In this document: piece after piece, positions 42,264 to 50,986 of the stretch
Layout: the number at the start of each line of letters is the position of its first letter
Position numbering within the stretch: the stretch's first letter is position 1
DNA from: Acetobacter farinalis
GTDB lineage: Bacteria > Pseudomonadota > Alphaproteobacteria > Acetobacterales > Acetobacteraceae
Reading direction: 5' to 3'
Assembly: GCF_011516935.1 (NCBI RefSeq)
Contig: NZ_WOTF01000002.1
Span: 186,001 to 250,000 of the forward strand
DNA length: 64,000 bases
Notes under the pieces: generated by a model
Seen by the model: only the letters and a program-made list of their open reading frames with translations
What the model was told of the DNA's origin: nothing
The model's database searches: none
Position numbers and translations under genes: made by a program

Positions 42264-42449
42264 ATGGATTCTATGGACAACATGACGGCGGAGGCTTTTC
42301 TCAAACCCCGCCTTGCGGCGCTTGTCAGTGAGGCAGAGGCAGCCGGGTACAGCCAGGATGTGACCATTGCCCTGCTGATCAGCCTGCTGGATACAATGAC
42401 GTTTCCCCTCACCCCGGATCAGCGTTCTGTTCAGGGAGGTGCGGCATGA
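42264..42449 (+). CDS. Small conserved-looking protein (61 aa) coupled to DnaJ-like gene
   Basis: MDSMDNMTAEAFLKPRLAALVSEAEAAGYSQDVTIALLISLLDTMTFPLTPDQRSVQGGAA. Two helices, no Cys, no membrane segment. GGAAAGGAG lies 4 bases upstream of the ATG, a very strong ribosome site. The stop overlaps the chaperone start as ATGA, so translation is coupled. Function unknown; a regulatory or adaptor role for the J-domain protein is inference. Confidence 0.75.
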   Translation: MDSMDNMTAEAFLKPRLAALVSEAEAAGYSQDVTIALLISLLDTMTFPLTPDQRSVQGGAA

Positions 42450-43348
42450 GCATGCGTGATCCGTATGAGGTTCTGGGGGTTTCAAAAACCGCCTCGCAGG
42501 ATGAGATCCGCAAGGCGTATCGCGCCCTTGCCAAGAAATATCACCCGGACATGAACCCCGGTGACAAGGTTGCCGAAGAGCAGTTCAAGGCGATTGGTCA
42601 GGCCAATGACCTTCTGTCCGACGCGGAAAAACGGGCCAGATTTGACCGGGGCGAGATTGATGCCGCCGGACAGGAGCGGCACCCCGGTTTTGACGGTGGC
42701 GGCTATCGTGATTACGGCCACGGCGCAGGCGGTTTCCGGTATGGCGGAGGGCAGGGCGGATCCTTTACCGAGGAAGATCTGGGCGACCTGTTCAGTGGCA
42801 TGTTCACCGGCCGTGGGCGGCGTTCCGCCGGGCCGCGCAAGGGGGCGGACCGTTCCTATTCCCTGAAGATCAGCTTTCTGGATTCCGTAAACGGGGGAAC
42901 CTCCCGCATCACGCTGCCCGAAGGGGCGACGCTGGATGTGCATATCCCGCCGGGGATTGAGGATGGCCAGACACTGCGCCTGCGCGGCAAAGGCGCGCCG
43001 GGTGTGCAGGGCGGTGCGGATGGTGATGCCCTGATTACCGTGAGCATCCTGCCGGACCCGACCTACACGCGGGAGGGGGATGATCTGTATGAAACCTTGC
43101 CAGTGGACCTGAAAACGGTCGTGCTGGGTGGCCCCATTACCGTTCCAACCCCGACAGGGGCTGTGAAGATGACGGTCCCGCCACACTCAGACAGCGGCAC
43201 AAAGCTGCGGCTGCGGGGTAAGGGGGTGCAGGCGCACGGCAGGCGCGAGGCCGGAAACCTGTATGTGACGCTACAGATTAAAATCGGCAAACCCGATCAG
43301 GCTCTGGAAGACTTCCTGAAAACATGGACGCCGGGCAGCGCGGCCTGA
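42446..43348 (+). CDS. DnaJ-family chaperone (CbpA/DjlA-like, no zinc finger)
   Basis: 300 aa. N-terminal J-domain YEVLGVSKTASQDEIRKAYRALAKKYHPDMNPGD with the invariant HPD near residue 33. A Gly-rich segment follows (~75-125, GGGYRDYGHGAGGFRYGGG), then C-terminal peptide-binding domains (SLKISFLDSVNGGTSRITLPEGATLDVHIPPGIEDGQTLRLRGKG). The CxxCxGxG zinc-binding repeats of DnaJ are absent, placing it in the type II (CbpA-like) group. It recruits Hsp70/DnaK to substrates. Confidence 0.92.
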   Translation: MSMRDPYEVLGVSKTASQDEIRKAYRALAKKYHPDMNPGDKVAEEQFKAIGQANDLLSDAEKRARFDRGEIDAAGQERHPGFDGGGYRDYGHGAGGFRYGGGQGGSFTEEDLGDLFSGMFTGRGRRSAGPRKGADRSYSLKISFLDSVNGGTSRITLPEGATLDVHIPPGIEDGQTLRLRGKGAPGVQGGADGDALITVSILPDPTYTREGDDLYETLPVDLKTVVLGGPITVPTPTGAVKMTVPPHSDSGTKLRLRGKGVQAHGRREAGNLYVTLQIKIGKPDQALEDFLKTWTPGSAA

Positions 43349-43473
43349 CCAGACTGGTCGCTTGGACCGCCGCCCACCGGACCGCCTGCGTGCTGCGGAA
43401 CGGTGCGGGGAGGAGGCGGGTTCAGGCCCGGCGGAAGCGTTCCCGAGCCTGATGTCCCAGGGTTAGTTCAGGG

Positions 43474-43881
43474 TCAGTCGTTTCGATACAGGGGGAGGTC
43501 CAGCTTGTGTGCGCCTTCTCCCTTGATCTGAAGTCTGGCGCTGTTTTCTGAAACCAGAGAGAAGATTACAGCCAGATCAGCCTGCTTGCCGGTCCATTCC
43601 GTGCCGGAGCTGCGGGCAAGGCTGAAATGGTCCTGCCCGACAATTTTCTTCAGGGATTCCGGCAGCGTGACAAGCAGTCGCTCGGCCGGGCCGGTCGCCT
43701 TGTTCGCCACAACCGTGATCGGGTCCATGGCCATAATGGCCCACTGCCCGGCAAAAACCGGAGTGGCGTAATGGGCCGGGGCGGGGGCTGCGTGCGGGGC
43801 GGGTTTTGCCGCCTGTGCGGGCAGCGTTCCGGCAAAGGCCAGACCGAGCGGAAGAAGGGTAGCGGCAAAAAGCGGTTTCAT
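43474..43881 (-). CDS. Small exported protein of unknown function (135 aa)
   Basis: From ATG 43881: signal peptide MKPLFAATLLPLGLAFAGTL with cleavage likely after PAQA. An Ala/Pro/His-rich linker follows, then a compact domain (FAGQWAIMAMDPITVVANKATGPAERLLVTLPESLKKIVGQDHFSLARSS). No family recognised. A longer frame to 44133 overlaps the divergent 44057 gene and lacks a signal. Probably periplasmic. Confidence 0.7.
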   Translation of the reverse strand: MKPLFAATLLPLGLAFAGTLPAQAAKPAPHAAPAPAHYATPVFAGQWAIMAMDPITVVANKATGPAERLLVTLPESLKKIVGQDHFSLARSSGTEWTGKQADLAVIFSLVSENSARLQIKGEGAHKLDLPLYRND

Positions 43882-44056
43882 GGCGAGCACTCCTGAAAGC
43901 AGACATCTTCCATGTGCCTGCCTGCTGGCGTGGCGTCCAGCCTGACAGGAGAATGTGATCAGGATTATTCGGGAACCTGCCTTGACGAATAGTGGGTTGA
44001 GACCCAGATGAGTAGGGGCTACAAACCTGCATTGCAAAAATGGAAGGGGTAAAGCC

Positions 44057-44326
44057 ATGCTTGAGACAGATTCATCGCAAGATGCATCCGTAACTGCGCA
44101 GACTGGCCCCTCTGAGCCTGTTCTGTCCGCCACAGAGCAGGCCGTGGTCCGTCAGGAAACGGATGCGACCATGGCGGCCCCGGTGGTATCGGCTCCCGTG
44201 CCCGTAGACTCTTCTGCCGCAGACGCGGTCACGATCAAGGAAGTCTTCCAGATGGTCGGGGCCATGGTGTTCGTGTTCGGGTTTGCAGCCCTTGGCTTTA
44301 ACGCCATGTATTACGCGGGCTACTGA
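44057..44326 (+). CDS. Small single-pass membrane protein of unknown function (89 aa)
   Basis: GGAAGGGG upstream of ATG 44057. The first ~58 residues are acidic/Ser/Ala-rich and likely disordered. Residues ~62-86 (VFQMVGAMVFVFGFAALGFNAMYY) are a C-terminal transmembrane segment, so it is probably tail-anchored with an N-terminal cytosolic part. Convergent with the dioxygenase gene 21 bases downstream. No homologous family recognised. Confidence 0.65.
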   Translation: MLETDSSQDASVTAQTGPSEPVLSATEQAVVRQETDATMAAPVVSAPVPVDSSAADAVTIKEVFQMVGAMVFVFGFAALGFNAMYYAGY

Positions 44327-44347
44327 AGGCCGTTTGCGCCCGCCCGC

Positions 44348-45097
44348 CTATTCGTGCCGCAGGGTGACAACCAGAACATCACGATAGGCTGGCCGGAGCG
44401 GGTCTACCGGCTCAACCGGTGTTACGCCATGGTACACGCGGCTGTCATTCACCAGCGCGGTATCCATGGGGTCTGTCAGGGTGAAGCCCCCCACAGGCGT
44501 GCGGTTGAGATCATGAATGGTGGTTTCACCACGGGCAATGTTTTCCCGGCGCACCATCATCACACACACCCAGTCCACGCCATCCCGATGCAGGCCTTCA
44601 GGGGTGGGGCGTCCGGCTGAGTCCGGGCTGGCTTCAATCCGGAACTGATGCACTTCCGCATGCCACGCCACAGGGCGCTGGGCCTGCGGGGTCAGATCAT
44701 CCGCAACGTGCTGCGTCATGCGGAGCACGGCGCGCAGGGCGGGATGATCCCCCATGGCGGGGGTAATGGGCTTGAACCAGCGTTCAATGCCACCATTGAG
44801 GGTATTGTAATCCCGGCTCTGGTAATGGGGCTGATGCGGCTTGCGGAGACTCTGCTCGCCCGCCAGCGTGAAGGTGGCGTGGCGGCGGCGGCGATACCGC
44901 CCGCCATCTGCCATGTAGCGGTCTACCCCCAGATGGTTCCAGCTTTCCGCAAATTCCTCCCATCGCTCCATCCCGAAAAGCTCCAGAAGCTGGCGCACGG
45001 TGGCGGCCTGCTCATAGGCAAACCCGTTTTGGGCAAGCGGGGCTTCAAGCGCGTTCAGCAGCGTTGAAGGGAGCGTGTGCGGAAGTGTGTCAGGCAT
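44348..45097 (-). CDS. Fe(II)/2-oxoglutarate dioxygenase family protein
   Basis: 249 aa. Matches the 2OG-Fe dioxygenase type with His-x-Asp in TPEGLHRDGVDWVCVMMV near residue 168, a distal His in DSRVYHGVTPVEP near 222, and a 2OG-binding Arg near AYRDVLVVTLRHE. An earlier segment GGRYRRRRHATFTL is basic. Free amino-acid hydroxylases belong to this family, but the substrate here is unknown. The ATG overlaps the stop region of the MscS gene by 8 bases, so they are likely co-transcribed. Confidence 0.8.
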   Translation of the reverse strand: MPDTLPHTLPSTLLNALEAPLAQNGFAYEQAATVRQLLELFGMERWEEFAESWNHLGVDRYMADGGRYRRRRHATFTLAGEQSLRKPHQPHYQSRDYNTLNGGIERWFKPITPAMGDHPALRAVLRMTQHVADDLTPQAQRPVAWHAEVHQFRIEASPDSAGRPTPEGLHRDGVDWVCVMMVRRENIARGETTIHDLNRTPVGGFTLTDPMDTALVNDSRVYHGVTPVEPVDPLRPAYRDVLVVTLRHE

Positions 45098-47675
45098 GGG
45101 GTGGACCTTCTCCAAAGGCGGCGTCCGGGGAGTCTTCATCTTCAGGCTTTTGCAGGCCCGTCTCGGATTTTTCCGCAAGGGCGGCATTCTTTTGCCTTCC
45201 GTGGGAAGGCTGGGAGACAGGATGCTGCATGGCAGGCGGTGTCGGGGTGTCCGTGTGCTCGTTCACAGAGAGATGCATGACGGAACCGGGGGGCGTGGTG
45301 GAATAAGATGTCGCAGTGTAGAATTTCACCTCGGCATCGGTCAGCACGGTGGTCAGGCGGCGGTAGAATTCACGCTGCACTTTCCACTTCATCATCGGCG
45401 CGGTTTTGATAGCCCCGACCAGAACGGCGCCGTTGCCGTCTGTCTTGTCCACGCCCAGATCCGCATAATCGGAGAAGATGATGTGGCGGAAGGCTTCCTC
45501 GGTGCGCATCTGTGCGACCACGCCGGCCATCAGTTTGGCGACTTTCACCGTGTCTTCAGTCAGGTCCAGCACCTGTTTGACAATAATCTGGTTAAAGCCT
45601 CTGCCCGTGTTGGCAATGGTGGAGACTGAAGAGAAGGGGATGATATTCAGGTCACCATCAATGGAGCGCACGCGCAGGGTGCGGATGGACAGATGCTCCA
45701 CCGTGCCGGACACGCCGCCGGTGGTCACCCAGTCCCCAACCTGAATGGCATCTTCCGCCAGCATGAAGAAGCCGGTGATCACGTCCTTCACCAGACTTTG
45801 CGAACCGAAGGAAAGTCCCACGCCCATGATCCCGGCACCCGTCAGCAACGGTGTGACGTTGATCCCGATCTGGGAGAGTGTGGTGACGGAGACGATAATG
45901 ATGATGATTGTCAGCAGTACGGTGCGGATAATGGGCAGCACCGTGCGGAGCCGCGTTGCGCGGGAGGCCTGGGAGGAAGACGTATACCGGTCGATCTGCT
46001 TGTTCAGCAGGCCATTGATGAGTTCCCACGCAAGGGCGGCAATGGTGGCCCCGATGGCCAGACTGAGGGCCGCGCCAACCAGCCGCTGCCCCAGCGCGGA
46101 GTGGAAGAAGAACTGGAAGCTGGGCAGGCCCCATATCTGGGCAATGACCACGCAGGTCGTGAACACGATGAGAAACGTCAGGGCGCGGCGTACGAACGGG
46201 TAATAATAATCGGCCCGCTGCTGCAGGCCGGGATATTCCGCTTCCATCGCGTCACTGACTCTGAACAGTCGGTCCTGCAGCCCATAGGCCAGCACGGCCA
46301 GCAGGCGGGAGAGAACCAGAATGGCAAATGTCATGCCGGTTCCGTGCAGGATCCACTGGTAGCCCCCTTTGAGGTGGGCCGCCCAGACAAACCACAGCGC
46401 GATATCCAGAAACATGACCGGAATCCACCACACACGCGCCAAGGCGCCAACAAAGGCCCAGAAGGCTTTCTTGCGCATGTTGGCGGAGGGTTGCAGCGCA
46501 TTGGCCACAATATGGCGCACCCGCCAGATAAAGGCGGCAATAATCAGGTGCTGGACCAGCACCACAGCGCGCATTATGGCTTCCGTGCCGCGTGGTGCCA
46601 GATCGAATTCACTCCCCAGAGAGGACAGGCAGATAATCAGGGAGGGGGCCGCCACCAGCACGTTCCACCAGCGTGTCAGCATCCGGGCGGTGCTGTTCCG
46701 TGCAGGAGCAAGCCGGATGGCGGGGGAACGCGGGGCCAGAGCCGTTTCAACCAGCAGATACAGGCCGCGGGCAATCGCATAGGCGTTGGTCAGCGTGATG
46801 GTGACCATGCTGGCCTGCTGGGTGGTGGTCAGGAATTTCGCGCCCAGATACCCAAGCGCCAGAAAAATGGCGACAGGAATCAGCTTGAGCAGGAAATGCA
46901 TCGCACTGTACGGGACCCGGATGAGATAGCGCATGATCTCATTCCGGCGGCGCTGGTCATCTGCCCGGGTTTGGGTGCTGGTTTCGCTCGGGATGGAGGA
47001 TGTGGCGTCCTGCACGCTTTCAACCGCCATGGCGGCATCCTGCTTCCGCTCACGGGCTTCGGCGTGCGCCGTCACGGCGGCCAGCGGCTTTTTGAGCAGA
47101 AGGCTGGCGGCCCGTTCCAGCGCCAGCGCAACCAGCAGGATAATCAGCGCACGGCTGAACGCATCAATCAGTGTCTGGCGTGACTGCTGCGTGCTGATCT
47201 GCTGATGAAACCATGAGCCAACCGAGCGCAGATCCTTGAACAGGCCGGTAAAGTTGCGGGTATAGTCACGCAGGGAGGTGGTCAGGCTGTCCAGTTCGGA
47301 ATGGACATCACTGTCAATCACGGCTGTGGGGGTGGCAGGCGCGTTCGCGGCCGGAGCCGCGGGCTGGGCAACGGGAAGCCCCTTGGCCATGAGAGAAAGG
47401 GTGTTGGTGAAGTCCTGCCGCTTCTTGGGGTCATTCAGAATGCTGAGAAGCTGTTCCGCGTCCTGACGGCTCAGGGGGGCGGCGGTGGTGGCTGCGGCGG
47501 CCGCAGGGGCCGTGGCCTGTGCGGTATCGGCCCGGGCCTGAGGGCTGAAACGGGAGGTTCCTCCCAGCACCAGAAGGCAGAAGGCGCAAAGCCCGAAGAG
47601 AAATCTGGCCAGAAAATGGGGTAGGGAAGCCGTTATGGCTCTGGTCGTGCTTCGGTGCAGGCTTTCTGCCGCCAT
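45090..47675 (-). CDS. Large mechanosensitive channel (MscS family)
   Basis: 861 aa. An N-terminal signal-like segment (FLARFLFGLCAFCLLVLGG) precedes a periplasmic Ala-rich part (~45-130). Then come many transmembrane helices (~170-560) and the C-terminal MscS core: GINVTPLLTGAGIMGVGLSFGSQSLVKDVITGFFMLAEDAIQVGDWVTTGGVSGTVEHLSIRTLRVRSIDGDLNIIPFSSV near 600-680. The C-tail (~785-861) is charged and Pro-rich. Such long MscS homologues release solutes on hypo-osmotic shock. It ends 8 bases into the dioxygenase gene. Confidence 0.9.
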   Translation of the reverse strand: MAAESLHRSTTRAITASLPHFLARFLFGLCAFCLLVLGGTSRFSPQARADTAQATAPAAAAATTAAPLSRQDAEQLLSILNDPKKRQDFTNTLSLMAKGLPVAQPAAPAANAPATPTAVIDSDVHSELDSLTTSLRDYTRNFTGLFKDLRSVGSWFHQQISTQQSRQTLIDAFSRALIILLVALALERAASLLLKKPLAAVTAHAEARERKQDAAMAVESVQDATSSIPSETSTQTRADDQRRRNEIMRYLIRVPYSAMHFLLKLIPVAIFLALGYLGAKFLTTTQQASMVTITLTNAYAIARGLYLLVETALAPRSPAIRLAPARNSTARMLTRWWNVLVAAPSLIICLSSLGSEFDLAPRGTEAIMRAVVLVQHLIIAAFIWRVRHIVANALQPSANMRKKAFWAFVGALARVWWIPVMFLDIALWFVWAAHLKGGYQWILHGTGMTFAILVLSRLLAVLAYGLQDRLFRVSDAMEAEYPGLQQRADYYYPFVRRALTFLIVFTTCVVIAQIWGLPSFQFFFHSALGQRLVGAALSLAIGATIAALAWELINGLLNKQIDRYTSSSQASRATRLRTVLPIIRTVLLTIIIIIVSVTTLSQIGINVTPLLTGAGIMGVGLSFGSQSLVKDVITGFFMLAEDAIQVGDWVTTGGVSGTVEHLSIRTLRVRSIDGDLNIIPFSSVSTIANTGRGFNQIIVKQVLDLTEDTVKVAKLMAGVVAQMRTEEAFRHIIFSDYADLGVDKTDGNGAVLVGAIKTAPMMKWKVQREFYRRLTTVLTDAEVKFYTATSYSTTPPGSVMHLSVNEHTDTPTPPAMQHPVSQPSHGRQKNAALAEKSETGLQKPEDEDSPDAAFGEGPPHA

Positions 47676-47800
47676 AGCGTGCCGTATCCTTCTGAAAGTG
47701 CAAATCAGGAGCAGGGCCTGTGCGGCCCCGTTATATCGCAGAGGGTAGGGGGCAAATCTGGCGGTATCAAGGTGCCGCCCTGCGGGGCGGGGCGGAGGAA

Positions 47801-48430
47801 TTATCTCCGCGGCGCGAAGGTTACGAGCTGGCTGCTTTCCGCACGAATGACCAGCGTTCCGGCAATCAGGTCATGCAGCCCCTGCTTTCGCTGTGTGAAG
47901 GCCACCATCAGCACCCCGATATAAAAGAAGGGGAAGGAGATAAGAGCCTTGATCACAAACCGCACGAACGCCTGCCCAATGGAAATACGGCCGCCTTGCA
48001 GGGTGGTGACTTCCAGCCTGCACAGGCGCTTGCCGGGTGTGGCGCGAAAGCGGGAGGACTCAAAGAGGATGAAATACAGCGCGGGGAGCGCGGCCAGAAT
48101 CAATCCCGGCAGGTACCAGTTTCCTGCATGAATGTGCGGAATAAGAACGGAAATGGTTTGCGGGGACACACTCTGCGCGTGGTTCACCACATCCACCACA
48201 TCCATGATCTGGCCGGAGGCATCAGGCACAGGGAGTTCATCCCACTGGATTTTGAAATCCGGGAGGAGGAACACGCCGAGAAGGGTATTGAGCGTGGTGA
48301 GAATAAAGCCATCCAGCACAAACGCCCACACGCGCCACCAGAACCCGGCGTAAATCCAGACAGGGCGGTCTGGCGTGCCCTGTGGCTCGGAGGGCTCCCC
48401 CCAGCCGGGGGGAAGATCGGAATAGGACAT
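47801..48430 (-). CDS. RDD family membrane protein
   Basis: 209 aa. A cytosolic Pro-rich start is followed by VWIYAGFWWRVWAFVLDGFILTTLNTLLGVFLL (first membrane span with the R..D-type signature). A loop follows, then PGLILAALPALYFILFESSRFRATPGKRLCRLEV (the typical SxxxATxGK motif) and a last span near FVIKALISFPFFYIGVLMVAF. RDD proteins are small membrane proteins of uncertain function, possibly transport-related. It lies between argJ and the MscS gene, same direction, without tight coupling. Confidence 0.86.
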   Translation of the reverse strand: MSYSDLPPGWGEPSEPQGTPDRPVWIYAGFWWRVWAFVLDGFILTTLNTLLGVFLLPDFKIQWDELPVPDASGQIMDVVDVVNHAQSVSPQTISVLIPHIHAGNWYLPGLILAALPALYFILFESSRFRATPGKRLCRLEVTTLQGGRISIGQAFVRFVIKALISFPFFYIGVLMVAFTQRKQGLHDLIAGTLVIRAESSQLVTFAPRR

Positions 48431-48481
48431 CAGGCGGTTCTTTCAAGCACAGGCTTCCGGCGTTCCGGCCGGAGAGCATGG

Positions 48482-49726
48482 TCAGCTCCGGTAGGATCCG
48501 TTGATATCAATATAGCCGTGGGTCAGGTCACAGCTCCAGGCGCGGGCGGTGCCGCGCCCAAGGCCGAGATCCACCGCGATGTCGATCTCATGCCCCTTCA
48601 TGTGTGCCACAACCGGCGTTTCATCATACCCCGGGACCACCGTGCCTTCATGGGCAATAAGGACACCGCCGATGGAAACGGAGAGCGTATCGCGGTTTGC
48701 AGGTTCGCCACATTTCCCAACGGCCATCACAATGCGGCCCCAGTTGGCATCTTCCCCCGCCACAGCGGTTTTCACGAGGGGAGAGTTGCCGATAGCCATG
48801 GCGACACGCCAGGCGGAATCGTCAGAAACCGCGCCCGTTACCGTAATGCTCATGAGCTTGGTGGCGCCCTCCCCATCACGGATAACAAGCTGGGCCAGAT
48901 CATGCAGCACACCCTGAAGGGCTTCACGGAACTCAGCCAGAGCCGGGCTGTCACTCCGCGTATCGGCGGGAAGTTCGGCATTGCCAGCGGCACCGGTGGC
49001 AAAGAGCAGGACCATGTCCGAGGTTGAGGTATCGGAATCAACTGTAATGCAGTTGAAGGTGGTTTTGACCCCGGCAGAAAGCATTGTCTGCAGGACAGAG
49101 GCGGGCAGGGCGGCGTCTGTCGCGACAAAGGCCAGCATGGTGGCCATGTCCGGTGCAACCATGCCGCTGCCTTTGGCAATTCCCTGAATGACCACATCCG
49201 TGCCGTTCAGGCGGGCGGTGCGGATAGCGGCCTTGGGGAAGGTATCCGTGGTCATGATTCCGCGGGCGGCGGCTTCCCACCCGGTGGTGGAAAGAGCCGC
49301 ATGCAGGGCCGGAAGGGCCGCGGTAATCCGCTCATGCGGCAGAATTTCACCAATCACGCCGGTGGAGGCGAGATAAACGGCCTGCGCAGGGCAGCCTGCA
49401 AGCTGTGCGGCGGCTTCCGCCGTGACCTGGCAGGTTTCGCGGCCAGCGCGCCCGGTAAAGACGTTTGCGTTCCCGGCATTCACCACAAGGGCGCGTGCCG
49501 TGCCCTGCGGCAGGATATCGCGGCACCAGTCAACCGGTGCGCCGGGGCATTTGGAGCGCGTGAACACACCGGCCACCGTGGTGCCGGGTGCAAATTCGGC
49601 CAGAACCAGATCTGTCCGGCCTTTGTATCGGATGCCAGCTTCAGCCGCGCCAAGACGAACCCCGCGCACTTCTTTCAGGTCAGGCAAGGGGAGAGCAAGC
49701 GGGGAGACGGGAAGAGCGTGTGCCAT
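48482..49726 (-). CDS. argJ: Bifunctional ornithine acetyltransferase/N-acetylglutamate synthase
   Basis: 414 aa. ArgJ recycles the acetyl group from N-acetylornithine to glutamate in arginine synthesis. The self-cleavage site is in GIAKGSGMVAPDMATMLAFV near residue 175-195 (nucleophile Thr in MATML), with EFAPGTTVAGVFTRSKCPGAPV near 45 and GDGEGATKLMSI-like IRDGEGATKLMSITV near 285. ATG 49726 starts MAHALPVSPLALPLPDLKEV. It follows the parvulin gene after a hairpin, same direction. Confidence 0.96.
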   Translation of the reverse strand: MAHALPVSPLALPLPDLKEVRGVRLGAAEAGIRYKGRTDLVLAEFAPGTTVAGVFTRSKCPGAPVDWCRDILPQGTARALVVNAGNANVFTGRAGRETCQVTAEAAAQLAGCPAQAVYLASTGVIGEILPHERITAALPALHAALSTTGWEAAARGIMTTDTFPKAAIRTARLNGTDVVIQGIAKGSGMVAPDMATMLAFVATDAALPASVLQTMLSAGVKTTFNCITVDSDTSTSDMVLLFATGAAGNAELPADTRSDSPALAEFREALQGVLHDLAQLVIRDGEGATKLMSITVTGAVSDDSAWRVAMAIGNSPLVKTAVAGEDANWGRIVMAVGKCGEPANRDTLSVSIGGVLIAHEGTVVPGYDETPVVAHMKGHEIDIAVDLGLGRGTARAWSCDLTHGYIDINGSYRS

Positions 49727-49751
49727 AACGCGGAGTCCTTGAAGCGGCAAA

Positions 49752-49773
49752 CCCCGCCAGAAGGCTGGCGGGG
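49752..49773. terminator. GC hairpin between ppiC-type gene and argJ
   Basis: CCCCGCCAG-AAGG-CTGGCGGGG, a perfect 9-bp stem 22 bases after the parvulin stop on the minus strand and 26 bases before the argJ start. The minus-strand continuation TTTGCCG is only weakly T-rich, so it may act as an attenuator or processing site. Confidence 0.5.
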
Positions 49774-49794
49774 CAGGTCAGGAGGAGGAAGAAA

Positions 49795-50730
49795 TTATTT
49801 TTTCGCAGGTGCGGCGGCAGCGGGTGCGGGTGCATCCGGCAGCGGCTTGCCTGTGGTGGGGTCAAAACGCACGATCTTCACGCCCGCCGTTGCCTTGTTA
49901 ACGGCTTCACGCACGTATTTCTGGATCAGGGCCTGACGGATCTTGCCTTTGACGGAGTCCAGAGACGGGATCGGGTCGGTCCGGGTGTCGAGCACCTGAA
50001 TGACATGGAAACCATACTGGCTCTTGACCGGTGTGCTGCTGATTTCGCCCTTTTTCATGGCGAAGGCGGCATCGGAGAAAGCCGGGATCATGTCGCCTTT
50101 CTTGAACCAGCCGAGATCACCGCCATTCTGCTTGGCGCTGCCCGTATCGGTGGAAACCTGAGCGGCCAGCTTGGCAAAGTCTTCGCCAGCTTTCAGCTTC
50201 TTGATAACGTCCTGCGCTTCTGCTTCCGTTTTCACCAGAATATGGCGGGCATGCACTTCCTGCTCCGCCGGCTTGCCTGCGTAGTTCTGCTGATAATAGG
50301 CCTGAATTTCGGCGTCTGTCAGGTGCGGCGTGACTTCACGGGAAAGCCAGGCGTTCTGCAGGGCATTGGCCGCAGCCGCGTCCATCATTTTCTTGACGTC
50401 GGGAGACTTCTCCAGGCCGTCCTTGTGAGCGGCGATCTGGATAGCCTTCTGGTCCGCCAGCTGGTTGATCAGCATCGGGTAGATCATGTTGGGCGGAAGC
50501 TGGCGCATCTGCTCGGGCATGTTGCCCACGGCGTCCTGCACGTCACCCACCGTGATTTTTTCACCGTTGACTGTTGCCACAACCGCATTCGGATCTGCCG
50601 GCGGGGCTGCGGGAGCCGCGGCCTTCGGGGCCGGAGCTGCAGCCGGAGCCGCAGAAGAGGGCGCGGAAACAAGGGTAGAGGCAATCAGGGCTGTGGCTGC
50701 AAGAGCTGAAGCCTTGGTGGAAAAGCGCAT
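49795..50730 (-). CDS. Periplasmic parvulin-type peptidyl-prolyl isomerase
   Basis: 311 aa. A signal peptide (MRFSTKASALAATALIASTL...) precedes an Ala/Pro segment. A SurA-like N-terminal helical part follows (VATVNGEKITVGDVQDAVGNMPEQMRQLPPNMIYPMLINQL). Then the parvulin domain: VHARHILVKTEAEAQDVIKKLKAGEDFAKLA, DTGSAKQNGGDLGWFKKGDMIPAFSDAAFAMKKGEIS, PVKSQYGFHVIQVLD. It assists folding of outer-membrane or periplasmic proteins. It is transcribed divergently from secA, sharing a 256-bp promoter region. Confidence 0.93.
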   Translation of the reverse strand: MRFSTKASALAATALIASTLVSAPSSAAPAAAPAPKAAAPAAPPADPNAVVATVNGEKITVGDVQDAVGNMPEQMRQLPPNMIYPMLINQLADQKAIQIAAHKDGLEKSPDVKKMMDAAAANALQNAWLSREVTPHLTDAEIQAYYQQNYAGKPAEQEVHARHILVKTEAEAQDVIKKLKAGEDFAKLAAQVSTDTGSAKQNGGDLGWFKKGDMIPAFSDAAFAMKKGEISSTPVKSQYGFHVIQVLDTRTDPIPSLDSVKGKIRQALIQKYVREAVNKATAGVKIVRFDPTTGKPLPDAPAPAAAAPAKK

Positions 50731-50986
50731 GGGGACAAACCTTTAACAAAGGAGAAATGCACGTTCATCTATGAAGGAGCCTATTCTGCGCCGCAAGCCC
50801 TGAGGCATTCAGGAGAGAAGAAACAAGGGCAGGACAAGAAGAAACAAGGGTGCTTGGTTGACCAGAGCGGGTCCGGGTCCTATTTTGCTGCCGAGCCACT
50901 CCATGCTGATGTTCTGCTCATGTTTTCGCCGGTCTGGTTCCGGATGCAAAGCAGGAGGGGTCACGCATTGTTCCGGAAAGGTTTTC

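Noticed and set aside
45693-47183. 496-codon rightward ORF opposite the MscS gene
   Set aside because: Gly/Gln/Arg/His-rich antisense shadow typical of high-GC coding DNA.
47720-49027. 435-codon rightward ORF opposite the RDD gene and argJ
   Set aside because: Spans two oppositely oriented real genes and has no domain; antisense shadow.
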